Made by a program: the position numbers and the translations under genes
The notes under the pieces: model-generated
Told to the model about the DNA's origin: nothing
The model's database searches: none
Seen by the model: only the letters and a program-made list of their open reading frames with translations
Source of the DNA: Rhizobiales bacterium 2SD
Lineage (GTDB): Bacteria; Pseudomonadota; Alphaproteobacteria; Rhizobiales; Beijerinckiaceae
NCBI GenBank assembly: GCA_005502805.1
Contig: SCMY01000004.1
Coordinates: 62,001-126,000 of the forward strand
DNA length: 64,000 nt
Direction: 5' to 3'
In this document: one piece after another, positions 16,916 to 26,314 of the stretch
How positions within the stretch are numbered: position 1 is the stretch's first letter
Layout: every line of letters begins with the position of its first letter

Positions 16916-18043
16916 TCAGGCGTCGGTACGCGCAGGTGGCCATGGCATGGCGAGATTGTTGATCAAGGCCACGAGCTGTCCTTGTCTGTTGGTGTCGGTT
17001 TTCCGGAAGATGCGATCGAGATAGGTGCGTGCGGTCGCTAGGGTCAACTGCAAGGTTTGCGCAGCCTCTTGCAGCGCGATGCCTCTGGCGAGCAGCTCCG
17101 CCAGATGGGCCTCGGCCGGCGTCAGTTTGAAGATCCGCCGCAACTGCTCGAAGACGTCGGGTTCCGGAGCGGCGCTGATCTCGTGAATGAAGACAGAAGC
17201 GAGTTGCTCCATAGGCATGCCGTAGCGTTCGCTCCGCGGCAATGGCGCGACTTGCACGATATGGGCACTGCCCTCGGCATTGGTGGCTGGAAGGCACAGA
17301 TCCTTGCCCCGTCGGATGCGCTCAAAGTCGGCGCAGGCATTCGCGATCTGCTCCGTCACCGCTTGCGCATGCAGGGGATGGATCACCAGCCGACCAAAGC
17401 TCGCCGTGATCGGACTCGTTCGATCCGCGAGCATTTTCTCGGCGCGTGCGTTCGAGACGACGATGCGCTGCTCCCGGTCGACCATCAGCGCGGCATAAGG
17501 AAGGTGCGAGTAGCTCAGAGACACCACATCCGCCCGCACGCGTTTGGTGATCTCGCCCGCCCGTATCAGATGCGGAACGATCTGGCGAAGCACGCCTGCA
17601 TCACTATCATCGAGATCGGCCTGGCGAGGGCTGCGGCTGATGTCGAGGAACCAGACTGTATCGGCCTTCGCGAACAGCTTGGTCGTGAGGCTGCTATACA
17701 TGTCCTGAGGTATCAGCCATTCGTTGACCGCTGCAGAACGCTGAAATTGGTCGCGACCAATGCTGACGAGCGGGAGAACCACCTCTCCCAGCGCCGCTGA
17801 TTGGATGGATTGCGTGACGATGTCGGTCCAGTGGCGCTCGACGTAGATGCGCGACATGTCGGGATCGATATTGCCGCCCACGGTGCCGGCCAGGCGTGGA
17901 TCGCTGTCGAGTCTGGCCAGGCAAGCATGCGTCCCATCGAACAGCGCGCGCAGCCGTTCCATGACGACCGTCCAGTGACTGGAAGCATAGGCGGCTTCGT
18001 AGACGTCGCCGATGATCGCAGTCAGATCGGGTCTCGCTGACAT
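16916..18043 (-). CDS. LuxR-type helix-turn-helix transcriptional regulator
   Basis: This 375-residue regulator has a C-terminal LuxR/GerE-type helix-turn-helix (about residues 308-368, FKLTPAEAHLAELLARG through ARTYLDRIFRKTDTNRQ). The N-terminal two thirds form a PAS-like sensory region with VDREQRIVVSNARAEKML in the middle. There is no receiver aspartate and no recognisable acyl-homoserine-lactone pocket, so the signal is unknown. Such solitary regulators are common in Rhizobiales. It stands alone on the minus strand, with no evident target beside it. Confidence 0.85.
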   Translation of the reverse strand: MSARPDLTAIIGDVYEAAYASSHWTVVMERLRALFDGTHACLARLDSDPRLAGTVGGNIDPDMSRIYVERHWTDIVTQSIQSAALGEVVLPLVSIGRDQFQRSAAVNEWLIPQDMYSSLTTKLFAKADTVWFLDISRSPRQADLDDSDAGVLRQIVPHLIRAGEITKRVRADVVSLSYSHLPYAALMVDREQRIVVSNARAEKMLADRTSPITASFGRLVIHPLHAQAVTEQIANACADFERIRRGKDLCLPATNAEGSAHIVQVAPLPRSERYGMPMEQLASVFIHEISAAPEPDVFEQLRRIFKLTPAEAHLAELLARGIALQEAAQTLQLTLATARTYLDRIFRKTDTNRQGQLVALINNLAMPWPPARTDA

Positions 18044-18168
18044 TCTCGGCGATCCAATCCGCTCACCCGACCAAATCCTACCAGTGAAGTCCGCGACCGA
18101 TAGTCACCATTTGCTGACCGCCAGCTATTCCTCCGCGTCGGCTGCACGCCCCGCCATGACGGCGCCAA

Positions 18169-18191
18169 CGCCACCGCGTAAATCGGTGGCG
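18169..18191 (-). terminator. Possible terminator after quinone oxidoreductase gene
   Basis: CGCCACCG (18169-18176) and CGGTGGCG (18184-18191) form a perfect 8-bp stem with a seven-base loop, about 30 bases past the stop of the quinone oxidoreductase gene. No strong U-tract follows on the minus strand, so it may be a weak terminator or 3'-end stabiliser. Confidence 0.4.
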
Positions 18192-18222
18192 CTGCCGCAA
18201 CAACGCATGCGGGATCCTTTGC

Positions 18223-19194
18223 TCAGGGCAGCAGTACCGTCGAACCGGTGGTGCCGCGCCCTTCCAGCGCGCGATGGGCGTCGGCTGCGTCCTTCAGCGC
18301 GAAGCGGGCATTGATCGCGACGCTGACCTTGCCGGAGCCGACGGCCTCGAACAGGTTCTTCGCCATCGCGACCAGGGTCTCGCGGTTGGCCGTGTGCGTA
18401 TTCATCGTCGGGCGGGTGACGTAAAGCGAGCCCTTCGCCGCAAGGATGCCGAGATTGAAGGCCTCGACCGCGCCCGAGGCATTGCCGAAGCTCGCCAGCA
18501 GGCCGAACGGCCTCAGCGAGTCGAGCGACCCCATGAAGGTGTCCTTGCCGACGCCGTCGTAGACGACGTTGCAGAGCTTGCCGCCAGTGATCTCCTTGAC
18601 ACGTACGGGAACGTCCTCGTCGCGGTAGAGAATGACGTGGTCCGCCTTGTTCGCTTTGGCGAGCTCGGCCTTCTCCTTGCTGCCGACCGTGCCGATCACG
18701 GTCGCGCCCAACGCCTTGCCCCATTGGCAGAGGATCGAACCGGTGCCGCCAGCGGCGGCATGAACCAGGATCGTATCGCCCGGCTTCACCTGATAGGTGC
18801 GGTGGAGCAGGTATTCGGCCGTCAGCCCCTTCAACAGCATGCTGGCGCCGGCTTCGTAGGAGACGTTCTCGGGCAATGCGACCACGGCCGAGGCCGGTAC
18901 GATCCGCTCTTCGGCATAAGCGCCATGCGCCGCGACGACGGCTATCCGGTCGCCCGGCTTGAACTCGGTCACGCCGGGACCAACCGCGAGCACGTCGCCG
19001 GCCGATTCATTGCCGAGCGTGAACGGCAGCGGCGCCGGGTAGAGACCGGTGCGGAAATAGGTGTCGATGAAGTTGAGCCCGATGGCGCGGTTGCGGATCA
19101 GGATCTCGCCCGGCCCCGGCGCCGGCAGGCTGACCTCCTCAAGCTGCAGAACCTCGGGTCCACCGGTCTTGTGTACGCGTATCGCTTTCGCCAT
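18223..19194 (-). CDS. qor: NADPH:quinone oxidoreductase, zinc-independent MDR family
   Basis: The enzyme reduces quinones or related electrophiles with NADPH in the cytosol. It is 323 residues, with the GroES-like catalytic domain first (NFIDTYFRTGLYP is typical of Qor) and then a Rossmann domain with HAAAGGTGSILCQWGKALGA. The zinc-binding cysteines of alcohol dehydrogenases are missing, as expected for this branch. The ATG at 19194 follows an AGGAGA site; an upstream start would add an arginine-rich leader of 19 residues. Confidence 0.93.
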   Translation of the reverse strand: MAKAIRVHKTGGPEVLQLEEVSLPAPGPGEILIRNRAIGLNFIDTYFRTGLYPAPLPFTLGNESAGDVLAVGPGVTEFKPGDRIAVVAAHGAYAEERIVPASAVVALPENVSYEAGASMLLKGLTAEYLLHRTYQVKPGDTILVHAAAGGTGSILCQWGKALGATVIGTVGSKEKAELAKANKADHVILYRDEDVPVRVKEITGGKLCNVVYDGVGKDTFMGSLDSLRPFGLLASFGNASGAVEAFNLGILAAKGSLYVTRPTMNTHTANRETLVAMAKNLFEAVGSGKVSVAINARFALKDAADAHRALEGRGTTGSTVLLP

Positions 19195-19322
19195 GGCGAT
19201 CTCCTGATGTCGATGGGAACGACGATAGAGACTTGCGTTCCTCCGACGCAACGGCTGGACTGCACGCCAGACCCGCGCAAACGCCGAGTCGGTCGGGCAT
19301 CACTGCATGATCGGTCTCTGAC

Positions 19323-21023
19323 ATGAACAGCCAAGGCACCCATCCCGGTGGCCACCCGATCCTGCGCGAGGCCTTCACCCCAAAGCTGATCTCCGCCTTG
19401 CGCGAGGGATACGGCCTTGCCCGCCTGCGGGCCGACGCACTTTCGGGCCTGACGGTCGCGATCGTTGCGCTGCCGCTCTCCATGGCGATTGCGATCGCCA
19501 GCGGCGCCACGCCAGCAGCCGGGCTGTTTACGGCGATCATCGGCGGCTTCCTGGTCTCGGCGCTGAGCGGCAGCCGCCACCAGATCGGCGGGCCGGCCGG
19601 CGCCTTCATCGTCCTCGTCGCTGCGACGATCGACCAGCATGGCTTCGACGGGCTGCTGCTCGCCACCATGCTGGCCGGCGCCATGCTGATTGCGGTCGGA
19701 GCGCTCCGGCTCGGCACCTACATCAAATACATCCCGCATCCGGTGCTGGTCGGCTTCACCACCGGCATCGCCATCATCATCTTCGCCAGCCAGATCCGCG
19801 ACATCCTTGGCCTGACGCTGCCCGGCAAGGAGCCGGCGGCGCTGATCCCGAAGCTGCAGGCTTTGACGGCCGCACTCGGTACGCTCAACCCTGCAGCGCT
19901 CGGTCTCTCGGCGTTGACGATCGCGACGATCCTGGCGGTGAGGCGCTGGCGGCCGAGCTGGCCGGGTCTCTTGATTGCGGTTGCGCTGGCGGCCGCCGCG
20001 ACCTTCCTGCTCAACCTGCCGGTCGAGACCATCGGCAGCCGCTTCGGCGGCATTCCGCGCGCTTTGCCCGCCCCTCATCTGCCCGCCTTCAGTCTCGACA
20101 AGCTGGTCGCGGTGCTGCCGGCAGCGCTCTCGATCGCCGTGCTCGGCGGCATCGAATCGCTGCTTTCGGCCGTGGTCGCCGACGGGATGAGCGGGCGCCG
20201 GCATCGCTCGAACATGGAGCTGGTGGCGCAGGGCGTCGCCAATATCGGCTCGCCTCTGTTCGGCGGCATCTGCGTCACCGGCACCATCGCCCGCACCGCG
20301 ACGAACATTCGCGCCGGCGGGGTGACGCCGGTCGCAGGCATGCTGCACGCAGCCTTCGTGCTGCTGTTCATGCTGGTCGCGGCGCCCCTCGCCTCCTACA
20401 TCCCGCTGGCGGCGCTCGCCGGCGTGCTCGCCGTCGTCGCCTGGAACATGGCGGAGAAGGCCGCCTTCGCCGCAATCCTCAGGCATTCGCGCGCCGACTC
20501 GCTCGTGCTGCTTTCGACCTTCCTGCTGGTGATCTTCGAGGACCTGATGGTCGGGATCGGCGTCGGCGTCGTGCTGGGGTCGCTGATCTTCATGCACCGC
20601 ATGGCCAATATCGTAACGGTCGAGGCCGGCATGGACGCAAGCCTTGTCGATTACGACGAGGCAGGCCATGACGAGCCGCCGGCGAACGGCAACGGCAAGC
20701 GCGACGGCGAGACCTTCCACTACAAGATCACCGGCCCGCTCTTCTTCGGCGCCAGCAGCCATGTCGCGACGGTGCTCGATCGAGTCGGCCCCTTTCCCGA
20801 GCGGATCGTGCTCGATCTCTCCGGCGTGCCCTTCGCCGATTCGAGCGCAGCGGTCTCGCTCAAGGCGATGATCGATAAGGCGCTGCGCCACGGCTCCTCC
20901 GTCGAGATTCGTGGCGCTGGAAGGCAGGTCCGCGCCGTGCTCGGCCATGAAGGAATCGACGAGCGTCTGGTTTCCTTCCGGGAGATCGCCCAGAAGCCCG
21001 GCAAGGGCGTGGTCTGGGGGTAG
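19323..21023 (+). CDS. SulP family anion transporter with STAS domain
   Basis: SulP proteins move sulfate, bicarbonate or dicarboxylates across the inner membrane. The 566-residue protein has about ten to twelve membrane segments (residues 30-430, including GLTVAIVALPLSMAIAIASGATPAAGL and ISALSGSRHQIGGPAGAF-like signatures) followed by a cytosolic STAS domain (about 455-555, with VLDLSGVPFADSSAAVSL). The substrate cannot be read from sequence; sulfate is possible given the window's sulfur genes, but this gene is not in those operons. Confidence 0.93.
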   Translation: MNSQGTHPGGHPILREAFTPKLISALREGYGLARLRADALSGLTVAIVALPLSMAIAIASGATPAAGLFTAIIGGFLVSALSGSRHQIGGPAGAFIVLVAATIDQHGFDGLLLATMLAGAMLIAVGALRLGTYIKYIPHPVLVGFTTGIAIIIFASQIRDILGLTLPGKEPAALIPKLQALTAALGTLNPAALGLSALTIATILAVRRWRPSWPGLLIAVALAAAATFLLNLPVETIGSRFGGIPRALPAPHLPAFSLDKLVAVLPAALSIAVLGGIESLLSAVVADGMSGRRHRSNMELVAQGVANIGSPLFGGICVTGTIARTATNIRAGGVTPVAGMLHAAFVLLFMLVAAPLASYIPLAALAGVLAVVAWNMAEKAAFAAILRHSRADSLVLLSTFLLVIFEDLMVGIGVGVVLGSLIFMHRMANIVTVEAGMDASLVDYDEAGHDEPPANGNGKRDGETFHYKITGPLFFGASSHVATVLDRVGPFPERIVLDLSGVPFADSSAAVSLKAMIDKALRHGSSVEIRGAGRQVRAVLGHEGIDERLVSFREIAQKPGKGVVWG

Positions 21024-21082
21024 CCTTCGGCTGCGGCAAGGGTGCGCTCGCCAGCAGCGCCAGCATCGGCTACCCAAAGGCC

Positions 21083-22255
21083 ATGACGAACCAGCAGCAT
21101 TGCGACATCGCCATCGTCGGGGCCGGCGCAGTCGGGCTCGCAGCAGCGCTTTCTCTTGCCGCGGCCGGGCGACAAGTCGTGCTGTTCGGACAGGCGAGCG
21201 CGCCGCGCGATGGCCGCACGGTCGCCCTGCTCGACGGCTCCTGGCGATTGCTCGAGGCGCTCGGCCTGACGGAGACGCTGGACGCAGTGGCGGCGCCACT
21301 CGCGGTGATGCGAATGGTCGACGATACCGGCAGCCTGTTCCGGCAGCCGCCGGTCGAATTCAAGGCGGCTGAGCTCGGCCTGCCCGCCTTCGGCTGGAAC
21401 ATCGAGAACACCGCGCTGGTCGAAGCGATGGCGGCGAAAGCGGTCGCCGAACCACGCATCCGCATGATCCCGCAGGCGGTGACGGAGATCACGGCAGGCG
21501 TCGACAGCGTCCGTCTGGCGGGTGACGGCTTTACGCCTGTCGCGGCCCGCCTCGTCGTCGGCGCCGATGGCCGCAAGTCGCGGGTCCGCGAGGCTGCCGG
21601 CATCACGGCGCGCGACTGGAGCTACCCACAGGTGGCGCTGACGGCGATCCTGAGCCATCGCCGCGAGCACCAGGACGCCTCGACCGAATTCCACACCCGT
21701 TCAGGCCCGTGCACGCTGGTGCCGATGTCCGGCCGGCGCTCCTCGCTGGTCTGGTTGCTCGAACCGGGCGAGGCCGAGCGCATCGCCGGGCTCGACGATG
21801 CCGCTTTCGCCCGGGAGGTGGAGCGCCGGACCCATTCGATCCTCGGCGCGCTGACCGTCGCAGGCCCGCGCGGCCGCGTACCGATGGGCGGCCTGTCGGT
21901 CGATCGTTTCGGCGCTGCACGCATGGCGCTGATCGGCGAGGCCGCGCATGTCTTCCCGCCGATCGGAGCGCAGGGGCTCAATCTCGGTCTGCGCGACGTC
22001 GCGGCGCTGCGCGACGCGGTCGCCGGCGCCGACGATCCCGGAGCTGACGCGGCGCTGGCCGCTTACGACCGCTCGCGCCAGGCCGATGTCCGCCTGCGCA
22101 CCGGCGCGGTCGATGCGCTCAACCGGACCTTGCTGACCGACCTGCTGCCGGCCGATCTCATGCGTGGCGCCGGGTTGCTTGCGCTGTCGCGGATCGCGCC
22201 CTTGCGTCGGCTGGTGATGCGGCAGGGGCTGGCCGGCGGCACCGCGGCTGGTTGA
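21083..22255 (+). CDS. UbiH/Coq6 family FAD-dependent hydroxylase
   Basis: Members of this group hydroxylate the ring of ubiquinone precursors using FAD, NAD(P)H and oxygen. The 390-residue protein has the N-terminal dinucleotide fold (IVGAGAVGLAAALSLAAAG), a central VVGADGRKSRVRE motif, and the C-terminal flavin-binding segment EAAHVFPPIGAQGLNLGLRD. Which ring position it acts on cannot be told. It begins 59 bases after the SulP gene and is convergent with the CoA-transferase gene, three bases away. Confidence 0.9.
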   Translation: MTNQQHCDIAIVGAGAVGLAAALSLAAAGRQVVLFGQASAPRDGRTVALLDGSWRLLEALGLTETLDAVAAPLAVMRMVDDTGSLFRQPPVEFKAAELGLPAFGWNIENTALVEAMAAKAVAEPRIRMIPQAVTEITAGVDSVRLAGDGFTPVAARLVVGADGRKSRVREAAGITARDWSYPQVALTAILSHRREHQDASTEFHTRSGPCTLVPMSGRRSSLVWLLEPGEAERIAGLDDAAFAREVERRTHSILGALTVAGPRGRVPMGGLSVDRFGAARMALIGEAAHVFPPIGAQGLNLGLRDVAALRDAVAGADDPGADAALAAYDRSRQADVRLRTGAVDALNRTLLTDLLPADLMRGAGLLALSRIAPLRRLVMRQGLAGGTAAG

Positions 22256-22258
22256 AGC

Positions 22259-23362
22259 TCAGATCTCGTAGTCGCCGACCGGCGGGCTTGGCCGCAGCGC
22301 CGGCGCCGCGTCACGGAAGACCGGCGCGAGCGGCAACGGCGTCGAGACCATGCGCTTTCCGCCCGGCTCCTCGACCTGCCGGTCGAGCAGGCCGCGCGCC
22401 GTCAGGTGCGGGTCGGCCAGCGCCTCGTCGAGCGTGCGGACCACGGTGCAGCAGCAGTCGAGCGGCTCGATCGTTTCCCGCCAATGCTTCGCCGGTCGCG
22501 AGACTATGATCGTGGTGATCGCCGCCTGCGTCGCGGCCGGATCGCGCCGGTCGTCATGTAGTTCGGCCGCAAGCCCGATCCCCTCGCAGAAACTCGCCCA
22601 GAACTTCTCCTCGATCGCACCGACGGCGAGGAACCAGCCATCGGCCGTCGCATAGAGGCCGTAGCGCGGGCTGGCGCCGGTCAGCAGCCCCTCGCCGCCC
22701 GCCGGGTAGCGGCCGGACGCCTGCCCCTGCGCCAGCGCGTACCAGGAGAAGGCGAGCATCGCGTCGGTCATGGCGATGTCGAGATGGCAGCCCTGGCCGG
22801 AGCGGTCGCGCTCGCGCAAGGCGAGCAGGATGTTGATCACGGCCGGCATGGCGCCGCCGGCGATGTCGGCGACCAAAGTCGGCGGCAGCGGCGCCGGCCT
22901 GCCCTGGGCGAGTGACTGGCCGAGCAGCCCGCCGATCGCCTGGTAGTTGATGTCGTGGCCGGCCTCGGATGCGCGCGGGCCGTCCTGGCCGTAGCCGCTG
23001 ATGGAGCAGTAGACCAGGCGAGGATTGAGCGCCTTCAGCGCCTCATAGCCGAAGCCGAGGCGCGCCATCACGCCGGGCCGGAACTGCTCGATCACGATGT
23101 CGGCCTGCCTGATCAGCGGTGCCAGCCGCTCCAGCGCATCCGGCGCCTTGAGATCGATGGCGAGGCTCTGCTTGCCGCGGTTGAGAGCGGCGAAGGGGGC
23201 CGAGGTCTCGCCAAAACGCGGCGGAAAGCGGCGCATGTCCTCGCCGTCGGGGCGCTCGATCCGGATCACGCGCGCCCCGGCCTCGGCGAGGAAGAGGCTC
23301 GCCAATGGTCCGGGCAGCAGGGTCGAGAAATCGAGGACGAGGAGATCGGAGAGCGGCTGCAT
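22259..23362 (-). CDS. CaiB/BaiF family CoA-transferase or alpha-methylacyl-CoA racemase-like
   Basis: This is a class III CoA-transferase family protein of 367 residues. It begins with the typical LLVLDFSTLLPGPLASLFLAEAGARVIRIERP, has NRGKQSLAIDLK, and carries the active-site aspartate region CHLDIAMTDAM near residue 190. The family includes formyl-CoA transferase, carnitine CoA-transferase and methylacyl-CoA racemase; the substrate is not readable. The adjacent AEC carrier, 34 bases upstream on the same strand, could bring in a carboxylic acid substrate, making a small transport-and-activation unit. Confidence 0.9.
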   Translation of the reverse strand: MQPLSDLLVLDFSTLLPGPLASLFLAEAGARVIRIERPDGEDMRRFPPRFGETSAPFAALNRGKQSLAIDLKAPDALERLAPLIRQADIVIEQFRPGVMARLGFGYEALKALNPRLVYCSISGYGQDGPRASEAGHDINYQAIGGLLGQSLAQGRPAPLPPTLVADIAGGAMPAVINILLALRERDRSGQGCHLDIAMTDAMLAFSWYALAQGQASGRYPAGGEGLLTGASPRYGLYATADGWFLAVGAIEEKFWASFCEGIGLAAELHDDRRDPAATQAAITTIIVSRPAKHWRETIEPLDCCCTVVRTLDEALADPHLTARGLLDRQVEEPGGKRMVSTPLPLAPVFRDAAPALRPSPPVGDYEI

Positions 23363-23396
23363 CGATGGGCCCGGGAAGCCAGGCCTTTGCAGGCCC

Positions 23397-24368
23397 TCAG
23401 TGGAACAGGTCTGCCGGCATCCTGCCCGTCTTCACCAGCCACAGGAAGCCCGTCAGCGTCACCGTCGAGACGATGGTGCCGACGAGGATGCAGGCCGAGG
23501 CGCGCTCGATGCCGACGCGATATTGCGTCGAGATGACGAAGATGTTCAGCGCCGGCGGCAACGCCGCCATGATCACGGCGGCATAGACCCAAGGGCCCGA
23601 GAAATCGCCGAGGCCCGACAGCAGCAGCCAGACCAGGAGCGGGTGCAGCAGCAGCTTGATGGCGACGAGCCAGGGCAGCTCGTTGGGCATCTGCCGTATC
23701 GGCTGCAGCGCGACCGTGACCCCGAGCAGGAAGAGCGCGCAGGGAGCGGCCGCCTGCGAGAGCCAGAGCGTCATCTTGTCGATCGCGGTCGGCAGTTCGA
23801 GCTTGAGGAAGGCCGCGAGCACGCCGGCGACGGTCGCGACGTTGAAGGGATGGGTGACGACCCGCCGGACCACCTCTGCGGTCGTCGCGGCAAAGCTGCG
23901 CTTCTCGACCCCCGCCAGCGCCATCAGGAACGGGATCAGCGAGAACAGCAGGAGGTTGTCGAAGACGAAGATCAGCACCACCGGCGCGCTGGCGGCGGGA
24001 CCGAGTGCCGCCAGGATCAATGGCGGGCCCATATAGCCGATATTGGAATAGGAGCCGGCGACGCCCTGCATCACCGCTTGCGGCATGTCGCCCTGGGTGT
24101 GGCGCCAGCCGAGCGCGAAGGAGAGCACGAAGGCGCAGAAGGTCGCGAGCGTCGTCACCGCGACGAAACGCCAGTTGGTCAATTCGCTCAGCGGCTTGTC
24201 GGCGATCAGCCGGTAGAACAGGCAGGGCAGCGCGACATAGATCAGGAAGAACTGCATCCACGCCAGGCCCTCACCCGGCAGGCGCTTGTAGCGACCGATC
24301 AGGAAGCCGAGCAGGATCAGGCCGAAGAAGGGCGCGACCAGATTGAACAGGCTGGCGATGTCGGCCAT
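23397..24368 (-). CDS. AEC family transporter (auxin efflux carrier-like)
   Basis: This inner-membrane carrier of 323 residues has about ten hydrophobic helices, opening with SLFNLVAPFFGLILLGFLIG and showing the family pattern LPCLFYRLIADKPL. Bacterial members move malonate, malate or other small carboxylates. The ATG at 24368 starts the first membrane helix; longer frames add an unrelated leader. It is the first gene of a likely two-gene unit with the CoA-transferase. The 221 bases upstream separate it from a divergent membrane protein gene. Confidence 0.9.
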   Translation of the reverse strand: MADIASLFNLVAPFFGLILLGFLIGRYKRLPGEGLAWMQFFLIYVALPCLFYRLIADKPLSELTNWRFVAVTTLATFCAFVLSFALGWRHTQGDMPQAVMQGVAGSYSNIGYMGPPLILAALGPAASAPVVLIFVFDNLLLFSLIPFLMALAGVEKRSFAATTAEVVRRVVTHPFNVATVAGVLAAFLKLELPTAIDKMTLWLSQAAAPCALFLLGVTVALQPIRQMPNELPWLVAIKLLLHPLLVWLLLSGLGDFSGPWVYAAVIMAALPPALNIFVISTQYRVGIERASACILVGTIVSTVTLTGFLWLVKTGRMPADLFH

Positions 24369-24589
24369 GCGACGGGGTCCCTGGGCGAAACGACAGCGGT
24401 CTGACACATCCTCGAACAGTCGACCGTAGCGGCGGAGCCGCCTTATAGGATGGGCGCCGGCACCTGAGAACCGGCAAAGGGCCGGCTTCCGGCTGACCGT
24501 GGAATGCAGCTCCCGGCAGCAGGCGGACGCTGCAACCGGCAATTGCAAAATTCCGACGAAATGGAAGCGATCGGTAACATATTTCTGCC

Positions 24590-26308
24590 ATGTTCCGGCA
24601 AGGGCTGATGGAACAGGCGATGACGAGCACCTCACAGGCGGCAGCGGGCAACCCGACATCCGGGGCGTCCTGGCGCTATTTCATGACGTCTCCAACGAGC
24701 TGGATCGCGTCGTTCACGATATTGGTGATCTTCGGACTCGCGCTTCCCGTGCGGCTGCCGCTGGGGCCGAACTACTGGGACACAGACATCTATCTCGATG
24801 CGGCCCAGCGCATCTGGCAAGGCCAGATTCCCAACATCGATTTCTTCACCTCGATCGGTCCGGTCGGCTTCTATCTCACGGCCGGCATCAAGGCCCTGTT
24901 TCCGCTGGCTCAGCCGGCCCTGCTCGCCAACTGGGCGATCCTGCCCATAGCATTGCCGGTCGTGGCGCTGATTGTCCGGGATATCGATCAGCGCTCGCGC
25001 CGTCGGGCTCTGGCGGTCCTCATCCCCTTCCTGTTCCTGGCCTCGTTGCCGATCAACCTCCATAGCCTCTATCCGTCGCCGGGCTTCGACGGTTTCGGCT
25101 ACTACAACCGTCACGTCGCCCTGCTTCTCTACCTGTTGCTGGCCACGCTGCTCTTCGTCGAGAGCCGAGTTCTGCTGACAACGCTCGTCGCCGTGCTGAT
25201 GGCGGCGCTTTTCCTGGTCAAGGTCACCGGCCCGGTATCGGGCGCCGTTCTGGTCGGCTACGCCGTCCTGGCTGGCCGCATGCGGTTTCGCGACGCCTTT
25301 ATCGCCGCCTTGGCCGTCCTCGGCGTCCTGGCTGGACTCGAACTCACAACCGGCGTCGTCTACGCCTATGTCGAGGATGTCTTCATCCTGGCGATGCTCA
25401 ACTCCTCATCGCTCCTGCGTCGCTTCCTGACCCTGGCCTCGATCAAGTTCAACGTGATCGCGCCCTGCCTGATGCTGGTCGGGGCGCTCGCTTTGGCGGC
25501 GTGGCGCGAAAAGCTCTCGGTGGCCGGTTTGCTGGCGTCGCCCCTCGGCTGGCTCGCTGCGAGCCTCTTCGCCCTGATCCTGGGCGAGACGCAAAACAGC
25601 GGATCGCTCGAATTCATCGGGCTCTGGCCGGTCCTGATCCTGATCCTGAAGACCTACTATCCTCGCGCCGACGATCCCTTGCGTCCCTATGTGCTCGTAC
25701 TCGTCATGGCGGTGTCGCTACCGAGCGCGGTGATCTTTCTCGAACGGGGCGCGCGAGCCGTGATTGCAGCGCCGCGCTATCAGGCATTGGACGTGCCGGA
25801 CGTGGGGCCTCTCGGCCGGGTCAGCCTCAAGCCTGAACTGGCCGAGCGCGCGATCGCGCAGGTCGATCATTATCCAAAGTACAACGACGCCTATGAGGAC
25901 CTCGTGCGCCGCGGCCTTCTGCCCTCCGCCACCCTGTTCTCGGAAATCGACCATCAGGCCACCTGGCTGCTCGAGGTGCAGCAGGGGATCGACGCGATCA
26001 AGCAGTGGGAGGCGACCAATGGTCGTCAGCTGAACGGCTTCTTCGCGCTCGATTTCGTCAGCCCCTTCAATCATCTGCTGGGCCGCGCCGCACCACTTCA
26101 CGTCGCGCTCGGCATCGACACCGAGCGGACCAATCCCAGGGTGACGGCCGAAATGCTGGAGGCCTTGCGCGACATCGACGCCCTCCTGAAGCCCAAATGT
26201 CCCGTCGAGGTCAAACGGGCCGCCATCTGGAAGCAGTTCGCGCAGGCTCGCGAAGGCCGCAAGCTCGTCGCCTTGTCGCCCTGCTGGGACATGTATCTCA
26301 AACAGTGA
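24590..26308 (+). CDS. Polytopic membrane protein, GT-C glycosyltransferase-like
   Basis: I recognise only a general class. The 572-residue protein has about ten membrane helices in its first 400 residues and a soluble C-terminal part. The first periplasmic loop reads NYWDTDIYLDAAQRIWQGQ and then NIDFFTSIGPVGFYL. This resembles the acidic loop of GT-C glycosyltransferases, which use polyprenyl-linked sugars. Starts at 24608 and 24620 are also possible because no clear ribosome site marks one. The next gene begins six bases downstream. Confidence 0.75.
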   Translation: MFRQGLMEQAMTSTSQAAAGNPTSGASWRYFMTSPTSWIASFTILVIFGLALPVRLPLGPNYWDTDIYLDAAQRIWQGQIPNIDFFTSIGPVGFYLTAGIKALFPLAQPALLANWAILPIALPVVALIVRDIDQRSRRRALAVLIPFLFLASLPINLHSLYPSPGFDGFGYYNRHVALLLYLLLATLLFVESRVLLTTLVAVLMAALFLVKVTGPVSGAVLVGYAVLAGRMRFRDAFIAALAVLGVLAGLELTTGVVYAYVEDVFILAMLNSSSLLRRFLTLASIKFNVIAPCLMLVGALALAAWREKLSVAGLLASPLGWLAASLFALILGETQNSGSLEFIGLWPVLILILKTYYPRADDPLRPYVLVLVMAVSLPSAVIFLERGARAVIAAPRYQALDVPDVGPLGRVSLKPELAERAIAQVDHYPKYNDAYEDLVRRGLLPSATLFSEIDHQATWLLEVQQGIDAIKQWEATNGRQLNGFFALDFVSPFNHLLGRAAPLHVALGIDTERTNPRVTAEMLEALRDIDALLKPKCPVEVKRAAIWKQFAQAREGRKLVALSPCWDMYLKQ

Positions 26309-26314
26309 GGCCGC

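Noticed and set aside
19098..21299. Open frame of 733 codons antisense to the SulP gene
   Set aside because: Very high arginine content and no domain; the SulP frame has clear helices and a STAS domain.
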